Assembly: GCA_964409335.1 (NCBI GenBank)
Contig: CAYPCW010000016.1
Coordinates: forward strand, 1-48,048
Reading direction: 5' to 3'
DNA: 48,048 nucleotides
From: JABMOW01 sp964409335
GTDB taxonomy: Bacteria; Fidelibacterota; Marinisomatia; SCGC-AAA003-L08; JACNLC01
Shown here one piece after another: positions 36,145 to 45,326 of the stretch. A program made the translations under genes and the position numbers. The notes under the pieces are model-generated. The model ran no database searches. It was not told the DNA's origin and was given only the letters and a program-made list of their open reading frames with translations. Each line of letters begins with the position of its first letter. The stretch's first letter is position 1.

Positions 36145-37188
36145 ATGAACACTCTTGCGGCTGTATTGGTAAATATTCATAAACCTCTGGTTCTTTTGAA
36201 CCTGGATTTTCCAAAACTTATCCCAGGGCAGGTATTGATCGATATCGCCTATAGCGGTGTTTGCCGGTCTCAAATTAATGAGATTGACGGACTGAAGGGT
36301 GAGGATAAATTTCTCCCTCACACTCTGGGTCACGAAGGTTCGGGAATAGTCATCGATACCAGTCAGGATGTCACAAAAGTCCGTCCCGGAGACCATGTCG
36401 TCCTCTCCTGGCTTAAGGGAACCGGATTAAATGTTACCTCTACGGTGTATCAAAGCCCCATTGGGAAAGTAAATTCCGGATCTATCAGTACGTTTATGAA
36501 ATCAACCATCATCAGTGAAAACCGTCTGACCGTGATCCCTGACAGTATGCCACTACGGGAAGCTGCTCTGCTGGGATGTGCATTACCCACCGGAGCAGGC
36601 ATCGTATTGAATAATGCGAAATTGCAGCCGGGTAATTCAATTGCGATTTTCGGTTTGGGTGGAATCGGATTTAGCGCATTATTAGCTGCGATCATTTCCG
36701 GAGCAGGTCTTATCATCGCGGTTGATGTTGTGGAGGATAAACTGATAAATGCAACACTTACCGGCGCAACTCATTCAATAAATCCACTATATCAGGATGT
36801 CATACATGAGATACAAAAACTAACGAATGGCGTGGGAGTGGATTTTTCAATCGAAGCTGCTGGCAGAAAACAATCTATGGAATTCGCATTTAAATCTGTA
36901 AAACCAAATGGTGGAAAATGTATCCTCGCGGGAAATTTACCAAAAGATCAGACCATCTCAATTGACCCGATAGATCTGATTTATGGTAGAAGAATTGTCG
37001 GCTCATTTGGCGGTGAGACCAATACCGATGCGGATATTCCAAAATATGCGGAATGGTTTTTATCGAAAAAATTACCATTATCGGGAATGGTAACAAATGA
37101 ATACTGCCTGAATGAAATAAACGACGCTATCATTGACTTGAAAAATGGTGGACGGACTCGCACCTTAATCAATATGTCTTTACTATGA
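36145..37188 (+). CDS. Zinc-type (MDR) dehydrogenase lacking structural-zinc cysteines
   Basis: Medium-chain dehydrogenase of 347 residues. Catalytic zinc ligands are present: Cys in SGVCRSQ, His-Glu in LGHEGSG and Cys in LLGCALPTGAG. The cofactor motif is FGLGGIGFSALLA. After GDHVVLSW the usual four-cysteine structural-zinc lobe is missing and is replaced by a shorter cysteine-free loop (KGTGLNVTSTVY). This departs from ordinary alcohol dehydrogenases. ATG 36145 is used: the in-frame extension to 36124 overlaps the reductase gene and lacks homology. It closes the coupled string that began at 22894. Confidence 0.83.
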   Translation: MNTLAAVLVNIHKPLVLLNLDFPKLIPGQVLIDIAYSGVCRSQINEIDGLKGEDKFLPHTLGHEGSGIVIDTSQDVTKVRPGDHVVLSWLKGTGLNVTSTVYQSPIGKVNSGSISTFMKSTIISENRLTVIPDSMPLREAALLGCALPTGAGIVLNNAKLQPGNSIAIFGLGGIGFSALLAAIISGAGLIIAVDVVEDKLINATLTGATHSINPLYQDVIHEIQKLTNGVGVDFSIEAAGRKQSMEFAFKSVKPNGGKCILAGNLPKDQTISIDPIDLIYGRRIVGSFGGETNTDADIPKYAEWFLSKKLPLSGMVTNEYCLNEINDAIIDLKNGGRTRTLINMSLL

Positions 37189-37277
37189 GATTGCGAAAAT
37201 GTGTTGGATAAAAAATCATAAGTCACAGGTCAAAAATGCGATCTTTCTTACTTAATTAGATAAACGGAGATGTTTTA

Positions 37278-38006
37278 ATGGTCACAGTCATGGTGCCTGC
37301 ATTTAATGAGGAAGCCTACATCAGAAACACAGTCGAGAGTCTCATTCAATCTGCAAAAAAACATAATGTTGATTTGGATGTTATTATTATCAATGATGGC
37401 AGCACTGACCGGACTCAAGATATTATCACGGAATTGGTAACCGAGCACGCCTTTATTCGATGCATTAGTCATGGAAAAAATTTAGGTATCGGGGTGAGTC
37501 TGAAATCGGCATTAAAGGTTGGGGTAGGAGATAAATTTTTAATTGTCGGGGGTGATGGGGATCTGTCAGAAGATGGTATATCTACTCTTTTTAAACACAT
37601 GAATCAGGCTGAAATTACATCGATATATTATCTAAATAAAGAAAAGCGAAGCAGATTTCGAAATATACTTTCAATTGTCTATGATTTGATGTATGTCCTA
37701 TTTTTCAACATCCATATCCAATACATTAACGCAGCATGTGTTTATCCCATGGACAAGTTGAAACAACTTGACCTGAAATCCACAAGGTTTGCTATTGTTG
37801 CAGAAGTGACCGTAAAATTATTGCGAACCGGTTGTACATATCATGAATATCCATCCTTCATGGAACGAGGCACGGATGGAAGTTCAGCCGTCAAATTAAA
37901 AAATTTCTGGGAAGTTTGTGTTTCTTTTGTGAGATTGATCTTTGATATGTTAATTGTTAACCGGGAAAAATATAATCACAAACCGGTCAGAATGTATTTA
38001 AAATAA
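37278..38006 (+). CDS. Family 2 glycosyltransferase (1)
   Basis: GT-A fold glycosyltransferase, 242 residues. VMVPAFNEE opens the chain. It has IINDGSTDRTQD for nucleotide binding, then GGDGDLSEDG at the DxD position. A short hydrophobic region, LSIVYDLMYVLFFNI, and VVSFVRLIFDML-like segments suggest membrane association. Dolichyl-phosphate-mannose-synthase-like GT2 enzymes make polyprenyl-phosphate sugars that GT-C enzymes then use. That matches the YfhO- and TMTC-like neighbours. The ATG follows GGAG by eight bases. It is separated from the previous gene by 89 bases, so it may begin a new unit. Confidence 0.85.
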   Translation: MVTVMVPAFNEEAYIRNTVESLIQSAKKHNVDLDVIIINDGSTDRTQDIITELVTEHAFIRCISHGKNLGIGVSLKSALKVGVGDKFLIVGGDGDLSEDGISTLFKHMNQAEITSIYYLNKEKRSRFRNILSIVYDLMYVLFFNIHIQYINAACVYPMDKLKQLDLKSTRFAIVAEVTVKLLRTGCTYHEYPSFMERGTDGSSAVKLKNFWEVCVSFVRLIFDMLIVNREKYNHKPVRMYLK

Positions 38007-38062
38007 CATATCAGAATTCCCTGCTAATGAAAACATACAAAATTTAAATTTATGAGTCTGCC

Positions 38063-38584
38063 TTGAATGTGTTAATTACCTGTATCAGCCTATTTCTTAC
38101 CGCATTTTTGATGCATCTGATTTTATGGAGGATCAGACATCCTAAAAGTCCGGTTAGGGCAATTCTGATCATTTTTTTTATGACTTTTATCGCTGGTACT
38201 GCGGTATTACTGAATAATTATGAAGCCAGCAAAATTGAATGGTTCGGGTTACATTCGATGTGGGATATCCTCCGAATTTTCCTCCTCTATCTGGCCTGGA
38301 CCTTTACGTATTGTTTTATCTACCATGGTTTTGAGGATGATAGTCCATCGCTTTTTATTGTTCTTAATATATGGAATTCCCACAACAAGGGCATGACCGT
38401 CGAAGAACTGGTTGACCTCATGCCGGATGAAGTGTTTTTTAAAAACCGTATTGAGTATCTTGTCATTGAAAAATTAGCGGTTTTGGAAAACGGACGATAT
38501 TCCATCTCAAAGAAAGGAAAATCCATTTTAAAATTATTTTTATTTCTGATAAAACTCATGAAACAGGATAGTGTAAAAGGATGA
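38063..38584 (+). CDS. Small membrane protein with winged-helix-like C-terminal domain (A)
   Basis: Unrecognised, 173 residues. Three hydrophobic segments (about 3-22, 32-50, 68-90) are followed by a soluble tail: GMTVEELVDLMPDEV, then RIEYLVIEKLAVLENGRYSIS and KKGKSIL. The tail has the helix-helix-helix-wing pattern of a winged helix (late turn ENGRYSIS). The next gene encodes a related protein, and the two tails align with the conserved glycine at residue 110 in both. The start is TTG 38063 (no ATG in frame nearby). Its stop overlaps the next ATG by four bases. Function unknown; partnership with the adjacent GT2 gene is suggested. Confidence 0.65.
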   Translation: MNVLITCISLFLTAFLMHLILWRIRHPKSPVRAILIIFFMTFIAGTAVLLNNYEASKIEWFGLHSMWDILRIFLLYLAWTFTYCFIYHGFEDDSPSLFIVLNIWNSHNKGMTVEELVDLMPDEVFFKNRIEYLVIEKLAVLENGRYSISKKGKSILKLFLFLIKLMKQDSVKG

Positions 38585-39111
38585 CATTCCTCGTGTATAG
38601 TTTCCAATCTGTTTTTGCGCTGGGGTTGAATATTCTCATTCAGATATTGAGTGTCCGCTACATCCATCATACCGGATATTTTAAATCAATTATTCTTGGT
38701 TTTGTTACCGGATTTTTGTTTGTCCTTCTGATATCGCTTTCATGTATGCATCCCCCATACTTTCAGTCGACTGCGGATTTTTTCTCTATCCTGATTGTAG
38801 ACATTCTGACTTACTCATTTTTGTCATATTGTTATTTTGCTTTTATTAACACAAGTGTCACTGCGATCAGAATTCGATTATTGCAGGAGTTAGACCATGC
38901 TTCGGATGGGCTATCCTTTGAAGATCTCCTGATAAATTATAATTCAAAATTCATTATTCAAATGAGATTAGTCCGGTTGAAGCATAATCATCAAATCAAC
39001 TTCGACGGCAAACGCTATTCCGTAAGGTTGACATTTGTTTCGATCATGGCGCTCGTCATTGAGTTTATGAAATTTCTTGTTCTGGGTAGAAAAATGAGGC
39101 TATCAAAATAG
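38581..39111 (+). CDS. Small membrane protein with winged-helix-like C-terminal domain (B)
   Basis: Unrecognised, 176 residues, a relative of the preceding protein. Hydrophobic segments at about 4-24, 33-53 and 65-92 precede a tail GLSFEDLLINYNSKF, RLVRLKHNHQINFDGKRYSVR. The tail matches the tail of protein A at the glycine, E-[DE]-L and RYS positions. The ATGA overlap with A and similar size point to a duplicated pair, perhaps a hetero-oligomer. Nothing in the sequence suggests a catalytic site. It may be a scaffold or regulator for the membrane glycosyltransferases. Confidence 0.65.
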   Translation: MTFLVYSFQSVFALGLNILIQILSVRYIHHTGYFKSIILGFVTGFLFVLLISLSCMHPPYFQSTADFFSILIVDILTYSFLSYCYFAFINTSVTAIRIRLLQELDHASDGLSFEDLLINYNSKFIIQMRLVRLKHNHQINFDGKRYSVRLTFVSIMALVIEFMKFLVLGRKMRLSK

Positions 39112-39506
39112 CACATACTGAAAATTTCCGGTATAGAATGGTGGAGATAAAATATTCGTCTATGGTTCGAATTAAATATTGGTTTGTCATCCTTAAATAG
39201 GTGACATTGCAGGATTTTATTCTCCTCGATACCGGTTGAACTTTACGGCATATCTTCTTGTAATCCTTTAAATCCGCTCATTCATGCTGTATGTATCAAT
39301 TAATAGATTCCAATTTCAACCGAATAATAATACACTTATGAATAGGTCAGTGAAGTTGAAGATCTCTATGTTTAGGAAAAACATGATTTTACTCTGTCAT
39401 TCAATTCTATTTTATTACTAAATAACTTTTAATTTAATCCCATATTACAGTGATACTTTATGACTTTATCAATAATCCGTGAACACTTCAACAGGTTGGA
39501 AATCCA
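39112..39506. other. Intergenic region without recognised gene
   Basis: About 395 bases, AT-rich, with stops in all frames. I see no tRNA, hairpin terminator or repeat. The position between the small membrane-protein pair and the second GT2 gene suggests a new promoter, but no convincing -35/-10 pair was found. Confidence 0.4.
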
Positions 39507-40247
39507 ATGAAAACTCATCATGAAAAAAAACTAAAGGTGTCTGTTGTTCTGCCCGCTTATAATGCAGAAGGAACTCTTAAAATGACTTTTGATGATATCC
39601 CCAGGGATATTGTGGATGAGATCATCCTTGTAGATGATTGCAGTAATGATAATACAGTTAAACTGGCGCATGATCTGGGCATGTTTGTTTACGGGCACAA
39701 ATTCAATCTTGGGTACGGTGGCAATCAGAAGACCTGCTATTCTATTGCCTTAGAAAGAGGAGCGGATATTATCATCATGCTCCATCCAGACTATCAGTAT
39801 GATGCCAGACTGATCAGTTACTTTGTCGGGCTGATTCGCGATGGTTATTTCGATGTGGTCCTCGGTTCCAGAATTCGATCGCGAAAAGAAACATTACGCG
39901 GAGGGATGCCTGTCTATAAATATCTCGCAAACCGCGCCCTGTCAATATTCGAAAATATCGTCACGGGTCAAAATCTTTCAGAATGGCATACCGGTATGCG
40001 CGCTTATCGCCGGAATGTACTTGAAGCCATCGAATATAAAACCTTTTCAAACGATTTTGTTTTCGACTCCCAGGCACTATTTAAAATTGTGGAGAAAGGA
40101 TTTATTATTGGCGAGATACCCGTACCCGTTCGATATTTTCAGGAAGCATCCAGTATCAATTTTAAACGAAGTTTGGAGTATGGTATTGGCACCGTGATAA
40201 CCGCTTTAACATATTTATTGAGGAAACTGATTCGCTCAAATGGATAA
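39507..40247 (+). CDS. Family 2 glycosyltransferase (2), DPM1-like
   Basis: GT-A fold, 246 residues. VSVVLPAYNAE opens it. It has ILVDDCSNDNT, then IIMLHPDYQYDARL as the DxD-type metal region, and SEWHTGMRAYRRNVL in the acceptor part. The HPDYQYD motif places it near dolichyl-phosphate mannosyltransferase-like GT2 proteins that charge polyprenyl phosphate. It overlaps the TMTC-like gene by eight bases. That coupling suggests it makes the lipid-linked sugar used by the adjacent GT-C enzymes. No obvious C-terminal membrane segments are present. Confidence 0.87.
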   Translation: MKTHHEKKLKVSVVLPAYNAEGTLKMTFDDIPRDIVDEIILVDDCSNDNTVKLAHDLGMFVYGHKFNLGYGGNQKTCYSIALERGADIIIMLHPDYQYDARLISYFVGLIRDGYFDVVLGSRIRSRKETLRGGMPVYKYLANRALSIFENIVTGQNLSEWHTGMRAYRRNVLEAIEYKTFSNDFVFDSQALFKIVEKGFIIGEIPVPVRYFQEASSINFKRSLEYGIGTVITALTYLLRKLIRSNG

Positions 40248-42102
40248 ATCCCACGTCTCCCAAATATTCAACAACATTTTTCTCACCTCAAATAGTCCCT
40301 CACTTTGGTTGTGTTTATTTGGGATCACCCTGTATCTCCACACGTTAAATTTTGGATTTTCTCCGCTCGACGACAATTATTTATACTTGGATAATCTTCG
40401 GTGGTTTATGCAATTTAAAAATATCCTCTCTGTTTTCACGACTTCAATCGCAGGATTTTACAGACCTGTGTTATTTCTCTCATTCTTCCCGGATGCCCTC
40501 ACAGGGTCTGGCTCCCCCCTCCCATTTCATCTCACAAATCTGACTTTCCATATCATCGCTTCTATTATGTTGTTTCAGTTACTGCTTCGTCTGGATATCT
40601 CAAAATTCACATCTTTTTTTTTAAGTCTGATCTTTCTCGTTCATCCCGTTAACATTCAAACTATTGCCTGGATTCCGGGTCGGAATGACTCCCTGCTGGC
40701 AATTTTCACTATCGGGACAATTCTCATCTTGTTTCAGTTCCGCAAAACCCACAACCGGTCCTGGTTTTATGCGCATCTGCTGACCTATGGCTGTGCCTTA
40801 TTCACAAAGGAGAATGCCATAATCATCCCTGTATTCTTATATGCCATGTTATCTGATTATTTTAATCGCAGAGTTTCCAGGTGGATTTTAGCTGCATGGG
40901 GAATTCTGACAGGCGTCTGGTTCATCATTCAAAGATCATTGGTAAACGAGTTCTCAGTGACCGATTTTAGTCATCCGGGAGCCAGTATCATCCGTTTTTT
41001 TCAGGCATGGATTTTTAATACCGGAAAGATGATCTTCCCGTTCCGTCAAGCGCTCCTACCTACAACAACCGACACCCCTGTTTTTCCTTACCTGTGGGTG
41101 ATTATTTTCTTTATATCGATCGTGCTCTATTTCGGTGTGTATCGAAGACGATTATTCCTGTTTGGTTTGGTCTGGTACATATTATTTCTGATTATTCCAT
41201 CCCTTTGGAGTTCCATCGATAAAATCGGAGAATATTACGAACACAGGCTATACCTGCCATTGATTGGGCTACTGATCATGGTCTCCACAATCTCAGTTCG
41301 AAAAATCTCATTGAAAGTGAATACGGTACTCCCGGTGGTTACCGGTGTGATCACATTGTTGATTTTTATCGGTCTCACAAACAGCAGAAGTCAGTTATAT
41401 GCCGATAAATTGACATTCGCAGAAGCGTGTGTAAAAGAATCACCTACCCACGCCAGAAGCTATAAATTATTGGGAACAGCACTCGCAGAAGAGGGCAGAT
41501 ATGAGGAAGCTGTTATTAATTTCGACCATTCTATCCTGCTGAATCCGGATGACGAGGCGTCATATTATAACCGTGGATCATCCCTTTTTCAATTGGGGGA
41601 TTTTCAGAAAGCGATTGCGGATTATACACATGCTATTAATATTAAACCAGTCTATTTTGAAGCTTATAACAACAGGGGAATCATATTTGGCAATCTGGGT
41701 CAACCGATCAAAGCAAAGGCAGATTTCGATTTCGTCATCGCAAATGATCCAAAGAATGATAAAGCCTATAATAATAAAGGGCTGAATTATTATCGAATGG
41801 GAAAAATTACTGAAGCACTGGACTGCTTTGACACTGCTATTGAATTAAATGATCAACTTGAGTTCGCATTTAATAACCGGGGACAAATCTACCTTGATCT
41901 CGATCAACTGGAACGGGCAATTCATGATTTTAACCGTGCAATAGAATTAAATCCACTCTATCTTTCGCCTGTGATCGGACGGGCAAAAATCTACCTGAAA
42001 TTAAAACTGGATAACCTTGCTCAAAAAGATATAGACTACGTGAAAAAATTACAACCGGATTTTTCACCCGCAGAATTTTTTGGCACAGGTGGTGCCCGTT
42101 AG
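40240..42102 (+). CDS. TMTC-like GT-C membrane protein with TPR repeats (copy 1)
   Basis: 620 residues. The first 360 are a multi-membrane GT-C-type domain, with the acidic loop motif SPLDDNYLYLDN (about 38-49). It also has FYRPVLFLSF and FLVHPVNIQTIAWIPGRNDSL, as in TMTC proteins. The last 230 residues are six TPR repeats, including ARSYKLLGTALAEEGRYEEA, ASYYNRGSSLFQLGDFQKAI and FAFNNRGQIYLDLDQLERAI. TMTC-like proteins are O-glycosyltransferases using polyprenyl-phosphate sugars; the TPR part would bind a protein or enzyme partner. Sharing an eight-base overlap with the GT2 gene upstream supports this. Another copy starts at 47758. Confidence 0.8.
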   Translation: MDKSHVSQIFNNIFLTSNSPSLWLCLFGITLYLHTLNFGFSPLDDNYLYLDNLRWFMQFKNILSVFTTSIAGFYRPVLFLSFFPDALTGSGSPLPFHLTNLTFHIIASIMLFQLLLRLDISKFTSFFLSLIFLVHPVNIQTIAWIPGRNDSLLAIFTIGTILILFQFRKTHNRSWFYAHLLTYGCALFTKENAIIIPVFLYAMLSDYFNRRVSRWILAAWGILTGVWFIIQRSLVNEFSVTDFSHPGASIIRFFQAWIFNTGKMIFPFRQALLPTTTDTPVFPYLWVIIFFISIVLYFGVYRRRLFLFGLVWYILFLIIPSLWSSIDKIGEYYEHRLYLPLIGLLIMVSTISVRKISLKVNTVLPVVTGVITLLIFIGLTNSRSQLYADKLTFAEACVKESPTHARSYKLLGTALAEEGRYEEAVINFDHSILLNPDDEASYYNRGSSLFQLGDFQKAIADYTHAINIKPVYFEAYNNRGIIFGNLGQPIKAKADFDFVIANDPKNDKAYNNKGLNYYRMGKITEALDCFDTAIELNDQLEFAFNNRGQIYLDLDQLERAIHDFNRAIELNPLYLSPVIGRAKIYLKLKLDNLAQKDIDYVKKLQPDFSPAEFFGTGGAR

Positions 42103-42117
42103 CTAAAAAGAACGGTT

Positions 42118-44541
42118 GTGAAAACATTTAACTCCTCTTTCTTTTCTGATCTCCCTGTTTCATTTAATGACAGGGTGACCCTTCGAGTTTTTTTAACGAT
42201 ACAAGCGTTCATCTCTATTGTGGTTTTTTGGGAGTTTATTACCCTTCATCAATTGTACCTGTTCGTGGATATTGGTTCGGATACTATTAATTATTCATAT
42301 CCACACTGGATTTTACTCAGTCGGTATATCCATGAAATCGGGTTACCCTTCTGGTCATTTTCGCAGGGGATGGGTCAGAATATTTTCCCCCTTTCTCTGG
42401 GTAATCCATTTGAGGATATTTTAATTCTCCTGGGTCAGAATTATCTCCATCTGGGTATTATTTTTATTGAATTGCTGAAAATCTTCATTGGGGGATTATT
42501 ATTTTACCATTTTTTAAAAAAACTGCATATAAGGGGAATTGCAAGGATTATTGGCGCATTGGCGTTTACCTTTTGCAGTTATATGATTCTGGGAGGAAGC
42601 TGGTATATTTTTTCTACCGAAGCCGTTTACGCCTCATTACTTCTGTGGGCATACGAAAAATTTCTTCAGGAAAAAAAATGGGGTTGGATACTTCTGCCCT
42701 TTGCCCTGATTGCTGCATACCAGCCATTTAATCTGTATTTTTATGGCATTTTTATTTTTAGTTACGCCATAGTGAGAAACGGAGGGAAACAATCCTTTCG
42801 ATGGCTTGTGAGACACCTGGCGGGTCTGGCGGGTTATGCAATTTTAGGCGCAGCTGCAATGGGGATACTGCTTCTCCCCAATCTTGATCAGATGTGGCAT
42901 AGCTCGCGGGTAGCCGGTACTGCTTCAATGATTGATTATTTTTCTGGTCAGCCGGTTTTTAAGCCGGTTTCCTGGTTTCAGTTTATGTCCTTTATTTCCC
43001 GCCTGTTTTCAAATGATATTCTTCAATCTGGGTTTGCCTATACCGGCTGGGAAAACTATCTTGAGTCTCCAATGGTGTATTGTGGATTGATCAGCCTTAT
43101 TTCTGCCCCTCAAATTTTAATTATACCTAAATATAGAAAACCAGCATTATTAATCAGTATTATCATAATTCTTCCGGTAATTTTTCCCTACTTCCGTTAT
43201 GCAATCTGGCTATTCAGCGGAGACTATTATCGTACCTTTTCATTTCTCATTTCGATTCTGATTATCATTGCCAGCGCAATATCAGTCGAAAATATGATTC
43301 GAAATGGAGCTTTGAGTACCAGAATATTTTTGATAACGGTCGTGGTTCTGTCCGGATCATTGCTGGCTGTATCCGGATACTCCAGAATACACGCGGTCCA
43401 TTCCATCATCATATTGATCCTGGTGTTTATCATTATGTATGGAATTTTATTTCTCCTTTTTAAAAAAATATCACGGATAACCTGGGGACTCTTACTCCTA
43501 TCCGTCTTTACCATTGAAGCAATTGCAATGACCAATATCACCGTAAACAGCCGTGAGAGCTTGAATCGATCGACCTTCAATCTCAGAGCCGATTACCGTG
43601 ACTATACTCCCGATGCAATACAGTACATTAGAGAGATCGACACCACATTCTACAGAATACTAAAATATTATTACTCCAGCCCCACACTGACTGGTTTGAA
43701 CGATGCAAAGGTACAGGGCTATTATGGTTTTTCTTCATATCACTCCTTTAATCAACCGGGATATGTGCGGTTTTTAACAAAAATGAGGTTGATAAATATC
43801 CATGATCCCATGCCGACAATTTGGATCGACGGTCCCCTTCACCACCCTAAAATTCTATCTTTATTAACTCAAAAATATGGATTTTACATCGAAGCGCTGA
43901 AAAATCCGATTCCAGAGTATTTTGAAAAAATTCATACTGTTGAGAATATTGGCATTTACAAAAATACCGCTTGTGTCCCCCTTGGCTCCACCTACCGCCG
44001 GTGGATCACGGAACGGGCGCTTTCCGTGAAGACTTCCGTTGAAATAGAGAATGCCATCATGAAATATTGCATTATTTCTGATGCAGATTCATCCGACTTC
44101 AGCGGAAATTATGTTCATTGGTCAGAATTCTCCATGCAGGATTATCCTGAAGAGATTTTCTTCACTGATGTCCTTTCTCTCCGGGAAGATACTCTCATGA
44201 TTGCATCCTTCTCAGAGAATCATATTGAGGGGACGCTTGCGCTTTCCTATCCAAAGATCCTTTTCTTGTCGATTCCATACGATGCCGGCTGGAGGATCAC
44301 TGTCAATGGCGCGAAACGCCACATCTACCGGGTTAATTTCGGATTTATGGGGATACCCCTTACTGAAGGGGAGTATTCAATCTCCATTGACTATTTTCCG
44401 CCTTTCCTCAAATCAGGGATTATACTTAGCTGTATTGCATGGAGCATCATAATATTGTTACTTTTACATGATTTTTTTTCACAGGAAAAGCATCTTCTAT
44501 CATTCCAAAATGATAAATATCGGGGAATTAAATGGCATTGA
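42118..44541 (+). CDS. YfhO-like multi-membrane GT-C-type protein (copy 2)
   Basis: 807 residues, clearly paralogous to the protein at 20307. FVDIGSDTINYSYP, GMGQNIFPLSLGNPFEDI and FCSYMILGGSWY each align with that copy, and the C terminus has IPYDAGWRITVNGAKRHIYRVNFGFMGI. About a dozen membrane segments precede the soluble C-terminal part. The start is GTG 42118, 15 bases after the TMTC-like stop. Its stop overlaps the rfbF start by ten bases, tying it to the CDP-sugar genes. Role as an outer-face glycosyltransferase is inferred from family. Confidence 0.72.
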   Translation: MKTFNSSFFSDLPVSFNDRVTLRVFLTIQAFISIVVFWEFITLHQLYLFVDIGSDTINYSYPHWILLSRYIHEIGLPFWSFSQGMGQNIFPLSLGNPFEDILILLGQNYLHLGIIFIELLKIFIGGLLFYHFLKKLHIRGIARIIGALAFTFCSYMILGGSWYIFSTEAVYASLLLWAYEKFLQEKKWGWILLPFALIAAYQPFNLYFYGIFIFSYAIVRNGGKQSFRWLVRHLAGLAGYAILGAAAMGILLLPNLDQMWHSSRVAGTASMIDYFSGQPVFKPVSWFQFMSFISRLFSNDILQSGFAYTGWENYLESPMVYCGLISLISAPQILIIPKYRKPALLISIIIILPVIFPYFRYAIWLFSGDYYRTFSFLISILIIIASAISVENMIRNGALSTRIFLITVVVLSGSLLAVSGYSRIHAVHSIIILILVFIIMYGILFLLFKKISRITWGLLLLSVFTIEAIAMTNITVNSRESLNRSTFNLRADYRDYTPDAIQYIREIDTTFYRILKYYYSSPTLTGLNDAKVQGYYGFSSYHSFNQPGYVRFLTKMRLINIHDPMPTIWIDGPLHHPKILSLLTQKYGFYIEALKNPIPEYFEKIHTVENIGIYKNTACVPLGSTYRRWITERALSVKTSVEIENAIMKYCIISDADSSDFSGNYVHWSEFSMQDYPEEIFFTDVLSLREDTLMIASFSENHIEGTLALSYPKILFLSIPYDAGWRITVNGAKRHIYRVNFGFMGIPLTEGEYSISIDYFPPFLKSGIILSCIAWSIIILLLLHDFFSQEKHLLSFQNDKYRGIKWH

Positions 44542-45326
44542 AAACAATTATTTTATGCGGAGGTCAGGGAACACGGCTTCGACAGGAAACCGAGTATAAA
44601 CCCAAACCGATGGTAAATATCGGAGGCAAACCAATCCTGTGGCATATTATGAAAATTTATGCTCATTATGGATTTTTAGATTTTGTTTTGGCTCTGGGAT
44701 ATAAAGGAAATGCGATTCGCGATTACTTTTTAAATTATGATTTGTACGCCGGAAATTTTACAATCAAGTTAGGGGTTCGAAAAAAAATCGAGGTTCATTC
44801 TCCCCATTCTGATCAGGGCTGGCGGATCACCATGGTGGAAACCGGAGAAAATAATCTCACCGGTTCACGGATCAAACAATGTGAAGAATACATTGACGAT
44901 GATATTATGATGGTGACTTATGGAGATGGAGTTTCCAATATCAATATTAGAAAATTGCTTGAATTTCATAAGTCCCACGGACGGATGGGTACGATCACCG
45001 GGGTTAGTCCCACCAGCCGCTGGGGAGAGCTGAAAACCGAGGGAGACCGGATCATCAGCTTTACGGAAAAACCGAAGTCATCCGGATCAACGGCGAATAT
45101 TAGCGGCGGATTTATGATCTTCAACCGTGAGGTTTTTAAGCTCCTTTCCAGAGATGAATCCTGTGTTTTTGAGCATGCGCCATTGAGTAAATTGGCACAA
45201 TCAGGGGAACTAATGCTGTATCATCACGACGGGTTTTGGGCAGCGATGGATACGTATCGTGATTATCTTTACCTGAATACTTTAGCGTCTGAAACTCCGG
45301 CACCATGGTTCTGTTTTGATGACTGA
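44532..45326 (+). CDS. rfbF: Glucose-1-phosphate cytidylyltransferase
   Basis: Makes CDP-glucose from CTP and glucose-1-phosphate, the first step of CDP-3,6-dideoxyhexose synthesis. The 264 residues match RfbF (about 257). Motifs: ILCGGQGTRLRQETEYKPKPM at the nucleotide site, MVTYGDGVSNI (metal-binding D), ITGVSPTSRWGEL, FTEKP, NISGGFMIF and the late HDGFWAAMDTYRD. The start ATG follows GGGG by about six bases. The gene overlaps rfbG by eight bases. Confidence 0.95.
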   Translation: MALKTIILCGGQGTRLRQETEYKPKPMVNIGGKPILWHIMKIYAHYGFLDFVLALGYKGNAIRDYFLNYDLYAGNFTIKLGVRKKIEVHSPHSDQGWRITMVETGENNLTGSRIKQCEEYIDDDIMMVTYGDGVSNINIRKLLEFHKSHGRMGTITGVSPTSRWGELKTEGDRIISFTEKPKSSGSTANISGGFMIFNREVFKLLSRDESCVFEHAPLSKLAQSGELMLYHHDGFWAAMDTYRDYLYLNTLASETPAPWFCFDD

